Below, piece by piece: positions 34,471 through 46,099 of a stretch of 64,000 nucleotides of DNA. A program made the position numbers and the translations under genes. The notes under the pieces are model-generated. The model saw nothing but the letters and a program-made list of their open reading frames with translations, had not been told where the DNA came from and searched no databases. The first letter of the stretch is position 1; each line of letters begins with the position of its first letter. This DNA is from Torreya grandis (lineage: Eukaryota; Streptophyta; Pinopsida; Cupressales; Taxaceae): assembly GCA_037957365.1 (NCBI GenBank), contig JARHVA010003636.1:1236001-1300000 (forward strand), written 5' to 3'.

Positions 34471-34860
34471 TAATAAAGAAGCAAATGATGCAGGTATTGT
34501 TGCACAGGATGCTCTTATATTTTCCTTGGATAAAATAGAATCTTGGGTTTTAGATTCTGGTACCTCTTTCCATGCAACCCCAAATAGAAATTTTTTCAAT
34601 GATTATGTCCATGGAGACTTTGGAAAAGTTTATTTAGGGGATGGTGAGCCTTGTCAAATTGTTGGCAAAGGAAAAGTGCAGCTGAAATTGCAGAATGGCA
34701 ACACATGGGTGTTGAAGGATGTCATGCATGTACCCATCCTGAAGAGGAATCTGATTTCTGCAAGAAAGTTGGGTGATGAGGGTTGCACAGTAAGTCTCAC
34801 AGCTGAATCTTGAAAAGTTTCCAAGGGTGCACTTGTTTTAGCTAGAGGTAAGAAAGTAGG
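34448..34860 (+). pseudogene. Element C protease
   Basis: Copia aspartic protease: SWVLDSGTSFHAT with DSGT at 34553-34564, then VYLGDGEPCQIVGKG, then VLKDVMHVPILKRNLIS. The open stretch of 121 codons ends at TGA 34811. The catalytic Asp is intact. Confidence 0.8.
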
Positions 34861-34879
34861 TACGCTTTATCTATCTACT

Positions 34880-35335
34880 TGTATTGTTGATTCTCCTTCT
34901 ATTTTATCTACTTTAGATGTAGATGCAAATATGTGGCACTGTAGGCTTGGTCACATGAGTGAGAAGGGAATGGATGTTCTTAAGTCAAAAGGTAAGCTTT
35001 TAGATTTGAAAAGCATAGATCTAGATTTTTGTGAGCATTGTATTTTTGGGAAATAGAAGAAAGTGAGGTGTCTCACAACTGGGTCAACAAAGAAGAAGCA
35101 CAAGTTGGAGCTTGTTCACATAGACGTGTGGGGACCAGCTCAGGGAGCTTCTATTGGAGGATCACAGTATTATGTTTCTTTCATTGATGATTCTACAAGA
35201 AAGGTATGGGTTTATTACATAAAGAGGAAATATGATGTTTTTGACACATTTAAGAAATGGAAAGCCTTGGTTTTCAATGAGAAAGTGATGTATAGTGATC
35301 AGCTCAAGAGGCTAAATAATTCTAAGTAGGGCAAT
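34880..35335 (+). pseudogene. Element C integrase, core truncated
   Basis: Pre-integrase motif MWHCRLGHMSEKGMDVL (from 34931) and FCEHCIFGK give the HHCC zinc finger, with TAG near 35056. The core starts ELVHIDVWGP (Asp at 35123-35125) and YYVSFIDDSTRKVWVY, then stops after a KWKALV segment near 35270. The second catalytic Asp and the Glu, together with the rest of the core, are absent. The next sequence is the linker before RT, so roughly half the integrase was deleted. Confidence 0.8.
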
Positions 35336-35404
35336 CTTGATTTGGACGAGGTTATGATCCAAAATGAGCTCGTGAGTAAAAGCCATCACTCATAGGAAAA
35401 CACA

Positions 35405-35530
35405 GAGACTGACATTAGTTAGATGGAAACCAATGTCAGTCAGGTAGAAATTGACGTCAGTCAGGTGGTAATCGATGTCAATGGCATCAGTCAGGTGAAA
35501 CTGACGTCGGTTAGGTGCAGACCGGCATCG
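35405..35530 (+). repeat. 21-bp coding minisatellite sharing the LTR core
   Basis: About five units of a 21-bp repeat, core TGACGTCAGTCAGGT, lie between integrase and RT and encode a seven-residue repeat of the type E-I-D-V-S-Q-V. The nucleotide core is close to the CCGACATCGGTCAG unit in this element's own LTRs. Two units contain TGACGTC, the palindromic bZIP-type core (TGACGTCA near 35452). Confidence 0.7.
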
Positions 35531-36195
35531 AACAGAGATGACTGGGATCGGTCACTATCAGAACAAAATTTGGGTAGACATCAAGCTGTGAATGAGTCTC
35601 AAATGCCCATGAGGAGGTCTGAAAGGGTAAGTAAACCTCCAATTCATTATTCCCCTTCTTTATACTACTTGTTACTCACTAATGGTGGAGAACTAGAAAG
35701 TTTTGATGAGGTAATGCAAGTAGAATCTAGGAAATAGTGGGAGCATGGCATGAATGAGAAAATTGATTCCTTGAAGAGAACTATATGTCAGATTTGGTTG
35801 AGTTGCCAGTTGGAAAGAAAGCACTAAAAAACAAATGGATATACAGGTTAAAGGAAGGAGAGAATGGACAAGTGAGACACAAGGCTAGGTTATATGGTCT
35901 TGAGCAAGCTCCAAGACAATGGTATTTGAGGTTTGATAGGTTTATGACAGAGCATGGCTTTAGTAAATGTCAATCTGACCATTGTGTGTATGTAGATGAT
36001 ATGCTTATTGCAGGTTCACACATGCAAGAAATTATTGAGCTTAAGGTAAAATTAGCTCACACATTTGCCATGAAGGATTTAGGAGCAACAAAGAAAATCC
36101 TTGGCACGAGTATTAAGAGAGACAGGAAAAATCATAGTTTGATTTTGTCTCAAGAAGATTATGTGAATAAGGTGTTGGAGAGGTTTAATATGTAG
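35531..36195 (+). pseudogene. Element C reverse transcriptase with internal deletions
   Basis: The lead-in RRSERVSKPPIHY (from about 35610) is followed by the frame-changed DLVELPVGKKALKNKWIYRL. HKARL then joins directly to YGLEQAPRQWYLRFDRFM, omitting the fingers and palm segment normally between them (about 80-100 residues). Further on, CQSDHCVY joins directly to VDDMLIAGS, omitting the residues that normally precede YVDD. YVDD itself is kept (35991-36002). The frame stays open across both joints. Confidence 0.8.
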
Positions 36196-36950
36196 GATGC
36201 AAAACTAGTAAGCACACCTATGGCTGGACACTTCAAGTTGAGCAAAGAACAGTGTCCTAAATTACATGATGAAGTTGAGTACATGAGCAGAGTTCCATAT
36301 GCTTCAGTAGTTGAGAGCTTGATGTATGCTATGGTATGTACTAGACCTGATATTGCCCAAGTAGTGGGAATTTTTAGCAAGTTTATGGCCAATCCAGGAA
36401 AGGAACACTGGAAAGTAGTTCAGTGGATTCTCAGATATTTGAGAGGGACTAGCAGTAGGCATTTATGCTATGGAGGGTCAAATATTTCTCTACATGGGTA
36501 TGTAGATTCAGATATGGAAGGTGACTTGGATGGCAGGAGAAGCACCACAGGATATGTGTTCACTATTGGTGGAACGACGGTTAGCTAGATTTCAAAGTTA
36601 CAAAAGGTTGTTGCCCTGTCTACTATAAAGGCAGAGTGCATTGCAGTCACAAAGGCTAGCGAGGAAATGATATGGATGACACGGTTCATGGAAGAGTTGG
36701 GAAAGGAGCAAGAGAGTTGCAGATTATATAGTGATAGTCAAAGTGCAATTCATTTGATAAAGAATTCAGTGTTTCATTCAAGAACCAAGCATATATAGCT
36801 TAGGTACCACTTTATTAGACATGTATTGGAGAATCATCAGTTGAAGCTGGAAAAGATCCATATGGACAAGAACCCTGCTGATATGTTAATAAAGTCGGTA
36901 ACAAAGGAGAAGTTGAATCTTCATTCAAATTTTTTTGGTCTTCAAGATTA
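36196..36950 (+). pseudogene. Element C RNase H
   Basis: Continues pol: TPMAGHFKLS, then YASVVESLMYAMVCTRPDI, then WKVVQWILRYLRGT. RNase H proper follows: LHGYVDSDMEGDLDGRRST with the first Asp, ALSTIKAECIAVTKA with Glu, LYSDSQSAIHL with Asp, and RTKHI*LRYHFIRHVLEN. Stops are TAG near 36193, 36586 and 36798. Ends with TAA at 36949, about 80 bp before the 3' LTR. Confidence 0.8.
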
Positions 36951-37016
36951 AACTTGAAGATGGAGAAACAAAATAGAGGATGTTGTTGTACAGGTACAGG
37001 TGTAGTTCTTTATCTC

Positions 37017-37028
37017 CAAGTGGGAGAT
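37017..37028 (+). promoter_or_regulatory. Element C polypurine tract
   Basis: CAAGTGGGAGAT directly before the 3' LTR, the usual form in plant copia elements. Confidence 0.8.
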
Positions 37029-37707
37029 CATTGAGTTGTGGAGCTAAAAGCTTCACTATTTGACCCAATGTGGAGGTTGTTGGGTTACACAATAACTGAC
37101 ATCAGTCAGAACCTGTCGACATCAAGTAGGGGTCGACTGACATCTATCGACATCGGTTAGGCATCGGCTGACATCGGTCATCTCCAGATAGATAGAGATC
37201 GACATCGGTCATCTGTGCATTCCCAGAATTCTATTTTTGGAGAACAATTAGTTTGCATGTAAAGACCAAATTTAGTCTTGAGTCCGCTTTTCTATTTTTG
37301 GTAGGACAGATTTGAACTTTTGATTTAGAGGTGCATCTAACGGTGGAGAATGCATGGCTCATGAACCTTAGTACTATATAATAAGGTTAGATCCTCATAC
37401 CATGTAGTATAATAACAATTGAGTTTTTTGTCTTAAGGGGGATCAATTCAAGTAGTTGAGTTGATTGTAATTGATAGAGAGAGAGAGAGAGAACTCTTGA
37501 GGAAGAATTACTGTACATCTTCAAGGTGTGAGGAGAAATAGATTTCTTCATTGTATTTCTTTCTGAAAGAGTTTAATACAAAATTGGTTATTTCTCATAT
37601 CTCCTATTCTACACTATTTTTGATTTCTAGTTACTTATTACTTCTAGTTTAATTTCATGTTTAGTTGCTTATACAAAAGTAATCAATTGTATTCTAAGGT
37701 CCTAACA
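37029..37707 (+). repeat. Element C 3' LTR
   Basis: Begins CATTGAGTTG (TG decayed to CA), ends CTAACA. The CCGACATCGGTCAG-like repeat region at 37095-37215 has lost all three RCCGAC cores through C-to-T or G-to-A changes. Confidence 0.85.
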
Positions 37708-37712
37708 CTCTA

Positions 37713-38321
37713 GAGGTCTGTGAAGGAGATTTTATGTAGGGTCAGAATGGGTATATCTAGATGGTGTTATGATTTTTGATGCAATGTCAAGAATTTTTTG
37801 GTGATCAAAAAGGTATATGCATTTCTTTATTGTGTAATTGAGGTGTTTTTGAGGTCTGGCAATATGTTTGGGACAAATTAAATATTTTTTTGTGCTCTCA
37901 ATTTTTTTAGTTGTTGGCTTAAGGGCAAGGAGGCCTAAGATGGGTTATAGTAGATATATTATCCCAAAGGTATGAAGGCTCAATTTCTAGTCCAGGAGTG
38001 TGTGATGGGTGTCTCTAGATGTGTAAAAAGTTTTATAGTTATGCATTGACTAGAATGAGGTTTGTTGACTTTGTTTATTTTTTATATTTTAGGGTTTTGG
38101 GCTATGTTATAAAAGTGGTTTGCCTTATGAGTTTATATCTAAGGATTATTAATATCTTGAATGGGCCAAATGGGTGGTCAAATCAAGATTCACAAAGAAT
38201 TGAAGGTTTGTGGTTCTCAAGTTATTCCAGATTTTGTCATTTTGGAGGCCTAATTAGGTAGTTAGTTTGTGAAGGAAATATATTAGAGAGGATAAGCTAG
38301 ATATTTCAAATTTTTATACCT
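37713..38321 (+). other. Element B interior after element C, unassigned
   Basis: Returns to B after CTCTA. A hydrophobic 80-codon frame at 38019-38261 matches nothing I know. No pol domain. Confidence 0.4.
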
Positions 38322-39019
38322 AAGGGGGCATATGTGAGTGATCCATATATGAATTTTTAGGTCTTGAAGATGTGTCTATTGAAAATAGTGGGCTCTACAA
38401 GTTCTAGTTAGGGGTATAAAGAGGCTAAATAGGCCTAGTTTGAAGAAGAGTGCTTTTTGTTTAGTTTATCCAAAAGAAAAAAAGGTATATTTATTTCAAA
38501 AAGAGTTATTAAGTTGATTGAGTTCATGTTTCCTATTTGGTGAGTGGCATGAATTTTTGTTGTTGATTTTTGTGGTAGCTTAAGAGAGGATGCTAGTAAG
38601 CATGTGTGTTGACTCTTCATGGTGTTTTGGAGATTTGAAGATGCTCAAAAGTTGTAATGGCTCAAAAATATAAGGGGGAGTCTATCTCAATTATTTATTT
38701 ATAGTTACATAATTTTTTTATTTTTTATTTGTTTTATTTCTTCATGGGTTATAGTGTTTGGTAAAGAGAGTGTTTGTAGGAGCAAGAGGAAGTTATCAAG
38801 GAAAGAAGAGGCAAGCTCAAGGTAAGGGGGCATGTGGATTATATATATAATATGTTATACTCTTATTGGTAGTATTTTTAGTTATTTATGATAAGTTGGT
38901 GCCTACTTTGTCATTGTGCTAGAGGGGGAGAAAGTTCCTATTATGGGAGTACTTGAAGAGAGAGAAGGTGAGTGTATATTGCTATATATGATGGTTATTG
39001 ACATCAATGACAAAAGGGA
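38322..39019 (+). promoter_or_regulatory. Multiple polypurine tracts upstream of element B 3' LTR
   Basis: Purine tracts AAGGGGG or similar at 38322-38328, 38672-38680, 38824-38830, 38931-38944 and the LTR-proximal 39012-39018. A further one (AAGGGGGAG, 31975-31983) precedes element C. Repeated polypurine tracts are, as I recall, described for Sireviruses. The last tract is the likely plus-strand primer. Confidence 0.6.
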
Positions 39020-39022
39020 TAT

Positions 39023-41029
39023 TTTTGGAGAGTTGTCATTATGATGTCATAGTGATGTCATGAAGGTATCCAAGTGAGAGGATGAAGTTCCTTGATATTT
39101 TATGTGACAATGAAAAAGTCTGCAATGTGCATATCCTAGTATACTTGAAGTATGATTGGTTGATCTTCTATTTTGGCATGGTTAGAAATGTTCAAGGATG
39201 AGTATTAAATATTAAGCATGTGAAAAATGTACCTAGGATGTTTTATATGATTTGAGTGATTCTGTCCATAAGTGTAATTCATTTGGTTATCCATAGTTTT
39301 CATCTAGATAGTTTAGGTTTAGTAGCATAAAATATGAGTAGGTAGTTTGATGACATCACCATTACCACATGTGGATGAGTAAGTGGGAGTTATTCATATG
39401 GTTTTGATCACATTAGGAGATAGTTTCTATTCACTAAATCTTAGGTCATGCACCTAATCATACCAAAATATATGCAAGTGCAAATTTGAGCTTCCAGGTA
39501 TTTTGACAGTATTTTCCCATACTTAGCCAAATTTGTAATGTGGTAAGAAGAGACAAGTAATCATTTTAATAGTGGAATATAATCACATGTCAATGATTAA
39601 GGAGAATGTGATCATATGGGTTTGTTAGATTTTTATCTTAGTTTATTTTTTCTAAAATTTAGATTATTCACCAAAGCACATCAAAAGATATACATGTGCA
39701 AAGTTGGCCTTCAAGGCAAGTTCTAAGCATAGTTGGCTTTGTGATAAAATATTTTGAGATGGCATTTTTAATGGCATTATATATCACATGAATGAAGGTT
39801 TCAATACTATTTTGTGAAATGGTTGTATTCCCCTATGAAAGGTGTTCATATGGTGCAAATATGAGTTCATGGGATTGATCAAGGCAAAATATATATCTTT
39901 GCAAAGTAGGATTTTTAGGCATATTATAGTTGGTCTCCATACTTAGTCAATTTGAATAATGTTAAAGATCTAGAACTAGTGGAGATCCAATAGTACATGG
40001 GATTTACTACTTACAGATAGAATGGTGTATGCAGAGTCAAATGTGTCAAAGTGTTCATTGGTTAAAAAAGTTAAAGTTGAGGACCAAATGAAGATCCAAC
40101 AATGCATGGGAGATCATACAGATCATGATCTAATGATGTGTATTGATCAAGATCATAAGAAGTGTTTAAGTTTTTTAAAAAAGGAAAATGTATAGGACAA
40201 AGATATAATGGTAAGTGGGTATTCATAAAAATTTATTAAACAATTAGAATTTCTAGTTAAGGACTTAGTTGATCCATAGAGATCAATGGTGCATGATGAG
40301 TCAACATTACAAGAGTGCATGAGATGAGGTCAAAGTGACTAAGCTTTAAATTTTGAAAATTGGAAGTTATGTGTTAAATATTAAATAAGATCAATGGTGT
40401 ATGTTTTAATTTGAGATGAGAGGACATGAGATGTTAGAATTATGTTTGAGGTTTAACTATGACCATTGTCATTTGAATATTTGAATTTGCTAAGGGAAAA
40501 CACCAATGATCATTAATTGTGCTTTTGTTGTTTGAGTATGAGCGAAGGTGAAGAGTGATAATCAGAGGTATATCATTAGGTGTTGAAGACATCAGTGTAA
40601 AGGTGGATGTGTTCATAGGTGTTGTTTTGGAATATCAACATATAAGGTGGTTTTAACCTTCTTTTGAGGTGAAACTTTCTAAAAGGCCTAGTTGTTATTG
40701 CAACTCATCTAGATATGTGTGACAACACCTTGTGGGATTGTAGTTCCTTGATCATTTGTATATTGTCTAAATTAGTTCTTATTATTATAATATAGTATTC
40801 TAATTGTAGGTTCTATTGGGTTTTATTCCCCAAGAGGTTTTTCCACGTATGTCATGTGTTATGTGCTTGATCTTGCATTGTCTTTCTTGTTCATTCCTAT
40901 GAATGATGTGTATGCCTCATTAATGTGTGTATTGATTGATTAAGTATTTGGAAATATAAGAATTAAATTTGAATTATTTGGGCTCACTAATTCACCCCCT
41001 CCCCCATCTTAGTGATTTTACCTCTAATA
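39023..41029 (+). repeat. Element B 3' LTR
   Basis: Starts TTTTTGGAGAG (TGTTGGAGAG in the 5' LTR), ends CCTCTAATA (CCTCCAACA). About 870 bp that the 5' LTR has (10360-10700 plus 28177-28710) are missing here, joined near 40495-40520. Confidence 0.85.
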
Positions 41030-41034
41030 AAATT

Positions 41035-43374
41035 TGCTTGCATTATTCAACATTTGGTATGGATTTGCCAAAATTTTGAAATCAAATTTAGTGAAAAGGA
41101 GAAAAGGTATTTATTTTCCAAAATGGTACTAAATTTCAACATGTTTTTCATCCATTTTTAAATATACATAGATATGGACATTGAGGTTTATTCAAAATAT
41201 TATAGGGTATAGGTAATAACTAAACAAATTACTATGTTATAATTTTAGATGTGTCCCCAACCTTCTAATTTTATCTAATTTTATTGATAATTTACTTCAA
41301 TATATCGATTATCTTGAAATAATCACTTATAATTATGTTTATGTATTTCTTAACCAATATTTTCTTCTAAGTTAAGAGTACTAGTTTTTTCTATGCATAT
41401 TATGTGATTAGTTTTTTCTTCTTCTTCATGAAATCCACCAATTCTAATATATTCATATTACCTCAATGAATATTATAGTTAGACACTAAAAATGGCCACT
41501 AACAATTTATTTCATATTTTTTACACATTTTATTCACATTTATATTTGTGTCAATGAATGGTCTCTATTTGGTGCAATTGAATCATTATGATGATATTTG
41601 ACACTTTAAAAACCTTTCACACACACACATATATACAATACAAACATTCCTCTCATGAACATTTTAATCCATCATTAGGAATGTTTGTATAGTCACAATA
41701 AAATTATCTAGACATTTAAAAAAAGTATAATGGTCTATTTGCTTATTTTGTTTCTAGTTGTTGGAAGTCAGTCATGTGCATTAAATTTTTTAAAGTTTGA
41801 ATATTTTCATTCATAACTAGATATCTTATCGAGATCATATGATCATCAAGTACTTACAAAACATTTATGGATCCCTTCATTGGAATTGTTACTATTATGC
41901 ATTTTTTTGTTTATAAACTTATGATTTTTGTGAACATTTTAAGCAGTATGAAAAATAGAATGAAAAACAATAACCTTAATCGTGTAAACTAAAACCAAAT
42001 TATCCCTTGATTTTATTTTGTAAGATTTGGTGATTTCATAGAAAGAAAAGTCAATATGTGTGAATCTAGGATATAAGGAAACAAAGCAGAAAGATATAAA
42101 TATAAGTAAATGATCACTATGTAAATTGTAGGCCCTAAACATTACCTTCTATATGGTTAAGTCACCAATACATTTTAGACTTAGATCTGACTAATATATA
42201 GGCTTAAATAATTGTATATTAACATAATTACTTAAAATTACATCATTATGTTTAGAATTAACTTAAAAATAATTTCTTGAGGCTAAAATGATAGAGTTTT
42301 AAATTAATAAGAGCTTGTCATCTCTTTATAAGTACAATTTTACAATTAATTAGACATTTTGAACTATATTTAATATGTTTTATCATGCTTAATTTGACAT
42401 AGTGTTATTTTACACTTTGATTCTTCTTTGAAGTTATCTTCTAGCTTCACTAAATAGGGACTTGAGAGTCTTATATGTAAAAGGCATTTCATAAACACCT
42501 TTTTTGAGATTATGTTCACGAAGGTCTATCACATTTATAGAAATATTATAATCATCTTAAGATGTTTGAACAATTATTTAATTCAACATTTACTTAATAG
42601 TTTTGTTAATTCTTTATAGTTTGTTGAATGCAAAATAAAAATACCTTCAACATAAGTAAGAAAAAAATACATTTTCTATCATGTTTGCATTATAACTATA
42701 TTACCTTTTATAATATATAGATTTCTTACATGCTCTCCATATGTGCATATAATTTTATCCATTTTTATTTAATATTCTACAAAAATAATTTTCATCATTC
42801 TTTGGGTGTAATAGGTAAGATATTATTACTACTTCATTAAAGTGTTACCCATTTTGGCCTCATTGTGGAGGCTATGCATATCTATTAAAAATTAGATCTT
42901 TAAATTTACATTTTGATCACATTGCAATATTCATTATCACTATAGATTTAAAACATTCACATAGTTATCGTAAGTTAATATTACAATGAAGAGAAAGTAG
43001 ACAAATAATTTTATGTAAGAGAATTAATGTTAATATAATTTAAAGTTATATTATAAATAAAAATTGGCATACATGAAATATACCAGATTATAATTTGAAT
43101 TATTATTTTCTAAAATATTTAAGCACAATGATTTTATTTCTTACTGTATTGATTAATTGTTTATAATATAATAATGTTAGTGTCTATGTTTTATTTTATA
43201 ATTATTACACACGTATATAATTTTAAACATATCAATAAGAAATTGTAAAAACAATGTGTACAAAATAAATCAATACAAACTATACATTATATTTTCAACA
43301 TTTTTTCAAAGCAATAGTATTTTTAAAATTTATTTGAGGGAATACCAAACTGAAAAATAGAAACATGTTGAATA
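41035..43374. other. AT-rich DNA without recognised genes
   Basis: No domain or repeat family recognised. Short open frames only, for example 41939-42142 on the minus strand. Confidence 0.5.
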
Positions 43375-43808
43375 TGATGCTAATTTAGGAAATTAAAAAT
43401 TAGTATTAATCTTAGTTTATTTGGAGTTTTATGTTTTTTAGAAGTTTATTTAATTAATTTATGTCCTAAATTATTTATTTGATGAAATCTAGACATTTTT
43501 CTAAGGATTTCATGAAAAACCAAGTAGAACTAACAGTTAAGTTCAATTCACTATATGAGTACTCAAATGAATTTCTAAGAGGTGGGGTGCCTTTATTTAT
43601 GTTAATTAATTGAAACTAAATTATATTTAAATAAATTACTATTATATTTGTAATTTGGGGTGCCATAGTTTAATTAGTTGCATGGTTTGACTACTTATTG
43701 AAAAAGAATTCTTGCATGTTGACCTTGTCTTGAATATGAGTCAACCTTATTCTATTTACTCTACTTTCAGTATATTTTTATAAGTCTATATATAGTTTTT
43801 TTAATGGT
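43375..43808 (+). repeat. Element E 5' LTR fragment
   Basis: Shares TGATGCTAATTTAGG, the TGGTTTGACTA/GGTTGCCTAAT-like block and GTCTTGAATATGAGTCAACC with 54054-54430. Similarity stops near 43808, where H begins, and may resume briefly near 46030. Confidence 0.6.
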
Positions 43809-46030
43809 TCAAAAAAGGGGTAATGACTATCTAATATATTATTTTCAAAAACCTTGATGCTATAGGTAAATATAATAGGAATCTACTACTACCAATAGTG
43901 CTTTTGATCAAAACACTAAACATATTATCTAGAAAATAGTAAGACATCCAAAAAACATATAAAGAATAAAAAAATATCAAGATAAACTAGACATCCTTAG
44001 AGGAGATGGAGACCATCACCATTGGTCCATCTTTACATGTTTTTTCTTCTATGATTAGTAGTGTGAGAGACTCTACAAGCTTGAAATCTTCCTTATCACT
44101 CGAAATACCTAACCTATCACAGATAACACTTACCTTGAGGCTCTGAGTGATGTTTTCCATTTCCAAGCCCTTCATGAGGACCCAAAACTAATGTATCATA
44201 ATTTCCACATCAATTTTAAAGTTTTTGATGTCCCCTTGAACTCCTAATGAGTTGTTGGTGCTAAACAAGACTATTTATATGCCTATGAGCTGTGAGACTT
44301 TAAACATGTCTAAGCTAGGGTTGGACTGCCCTATATATTCCATGTATTGGTTAATTGAGTTGATAGAGATAATAGAATATTACCCACCCAACCTCATTAA
44401 TAACTATTCATGTAAGATATTCATGTCCATATAGTTTAACAACTTCTCATCCTTCACCCCATTGACAAGAGTCTTCTAAAAAAAATTCAAAGCTTTCATG
44501 GTTATTAACCTTATTTTCTTGTCCATAATATTTCAATAATTCAATAAATGTCTCAAATTTAAATCATTTACCAATCTAAAAAAGGAGTGGTGCACATCAT
44601 CCACAGAGTATTTATGAAGCATGTTGATGGTTATCTCCTTGACTATGTTGATCAACATATCCTTGCCCATACTCTACTAGGTTTACTTGGAGTGACCAAA
44701 TATACCCAAAGGGATTTTCATATAACCAATCATTCTCCTCTTACCTCTAACATATTTATCAATGCACATAAATCTCATAGTGATCGATATGTATAGGTAA
44801 TGATAGTAATAACAATGGATCACACATGTCGACTACCACACATAATGAGTGCCATCTCAATCAATTATAATTTAGAGTCATCAAAAGAAAATGTGAATGC
44901 CATGGGATGTGTCATGGTAGGGAGGACTCCATTAAATTATTGATTGTATTGATTACATTATGATGGTGGTCTAGTTGTATTCATCTAGAATGTCATTTCA
45001 TTGCAATGAGTGTCACTTGAGACCACATTATTCTTAGCTTAGCCTAGACCTATCTTAGGGCCTCTCTTGATCATTGTATGGATTTTGTGTGAGTCCAACC
45101 CATTCTCAGATATACTAAAAGTATCACTAAGCCATCCCTAGGAACTCATGTCTCATTTTTTCCCTTTCTTGTCACCTAGACATTAACATGGTCCTTTGGA
45201 TTACATATCACTATGATATTGACTAAAGGGAAGTGCTAATGTCCCCTTTCTCCTTACTCCCTCAAAGGATATATTTTCATTTCTCAAAGCATTATTAGGG
45301 TCAGTCTAAACCTATTTCACATCTTGACAAGCACCAAAATTCTATATATATAACACTTCCAATCACTTATCCACTTGATAGAAATCATATGTAAATACTC
45401 ATAAATAAACTAAGAAATAGTTGTGCTAATCAAGGTCATTGATCCTTATTCTTCACTATTTTTGCATACACCCATCTAAAATAGCTTAGAGTTTAGATTA
45501 ATTAGATTTATAGTCTCAAGTAACACTCAAAGCATCCAAATAGACACTCATACTAGCATTTACTTGTGTTTACACTAATACTTAGATTGGGATAACTACA
45601 TATGGATTGATCCCTTTTTGAGGTATTGGTATGTAGGTAATGCTCAAGACATGGGGAGTTGAGGTCATTTCCATCCTAATTTGATAATTCCACTCATTTT
45701 TTACTTGTGATCCTCAAATAACCTAAAAATATGGTAGCTTAGGGTTTTGTATCAAATCAATCAAAATAGGGAACATGTAATGAATTAGCATCTATGCACA
45801 TAGGCAAAGACTCCTCAAAATTAGGTGAAGGTACACCTAAAAGCTCACTGTCATACTACCAAAAGGATACTAACATGGCATAAAGGACACTGATGCAGTG
45901 AACTAATGTCCAAGGGATTGTGCTATTATCTAGGAGGGTTTCTAATTCTTGATTGTTTTTCATGACACCTTGCATAGTCCCTGTAGTAGTTTTTAACTTG
46001 TCACTTTTCTGTGTTAGTCATTTTACAACT
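43809..46030. other. Unclassified insertion H
   Basis: About 2.2 kb, less AT-rich than its surroundings. A 62-codon minus-strand frame at 43987-44175 (acidic, with KVSVICDRLGISSDKEDFKL) and a plus-strand frame at 44587-44796 are the best open stretches. Neither is recognised. Other sequence to 46030 has short frames only. No TIR, LTR or TSD identified. Confidence 0.4.
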
Positions 46031-46099
46031 AATTACATCTCTTGTAATTTATTTACTATTTATATAATAATAAAATAAATCAATTATTATAAAAATTAG

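Larger units (their letters stand above)
32008..37707 (+). mobile_element. Element C: Tork-like Ty1/copia retrotransposon
   Basis: 5.7 kb with LTRs of 677 and 679 bp, TSD CTCTA, initiator-Met primer site and polypurine tract. Interior order is gag, protease, integrase, RT, RNase H, as in copia. Gag is split by element D. Integrase and RT carry internal deletions, so the copy could not move even without its stops. The lineage (Tork) is judged from gag and may be revised by a tree. Confidence 0.9.
8896..41029 (+). mobile_element. Element B: Sirevirus-like Ty1/copia retrotransposon without pol, host of the nest
   Basis: The element starts TGTTGGAGAG at 8896 and ends at 41029, flanked on both sides by AAATT (8891-8895 and 41030-41034). 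Removing nested elements A and C leaves a 5' LTR of about 2.87 kb, an interior of about 4.1 kb and a 3' LTR of 2.0 kb. The interior has a Sirevirus-type gag and a block of extra CCHC knuckles. It has no protease, integrase, RT or RNase H that I can find. Several purine tracts precede the 3' LTR. It is probably a non-autonomous gag-bearing element (TR-GAG-like) or an internal deletion product. Confidence 0.85.

Noticed and set aside
38019..38261. Hydrophobic 80-codon ORF in element B as an envelope-like gene
   Set aside because: Too short, no signal or fusion features, and surrounded by stops; left as unassigned.
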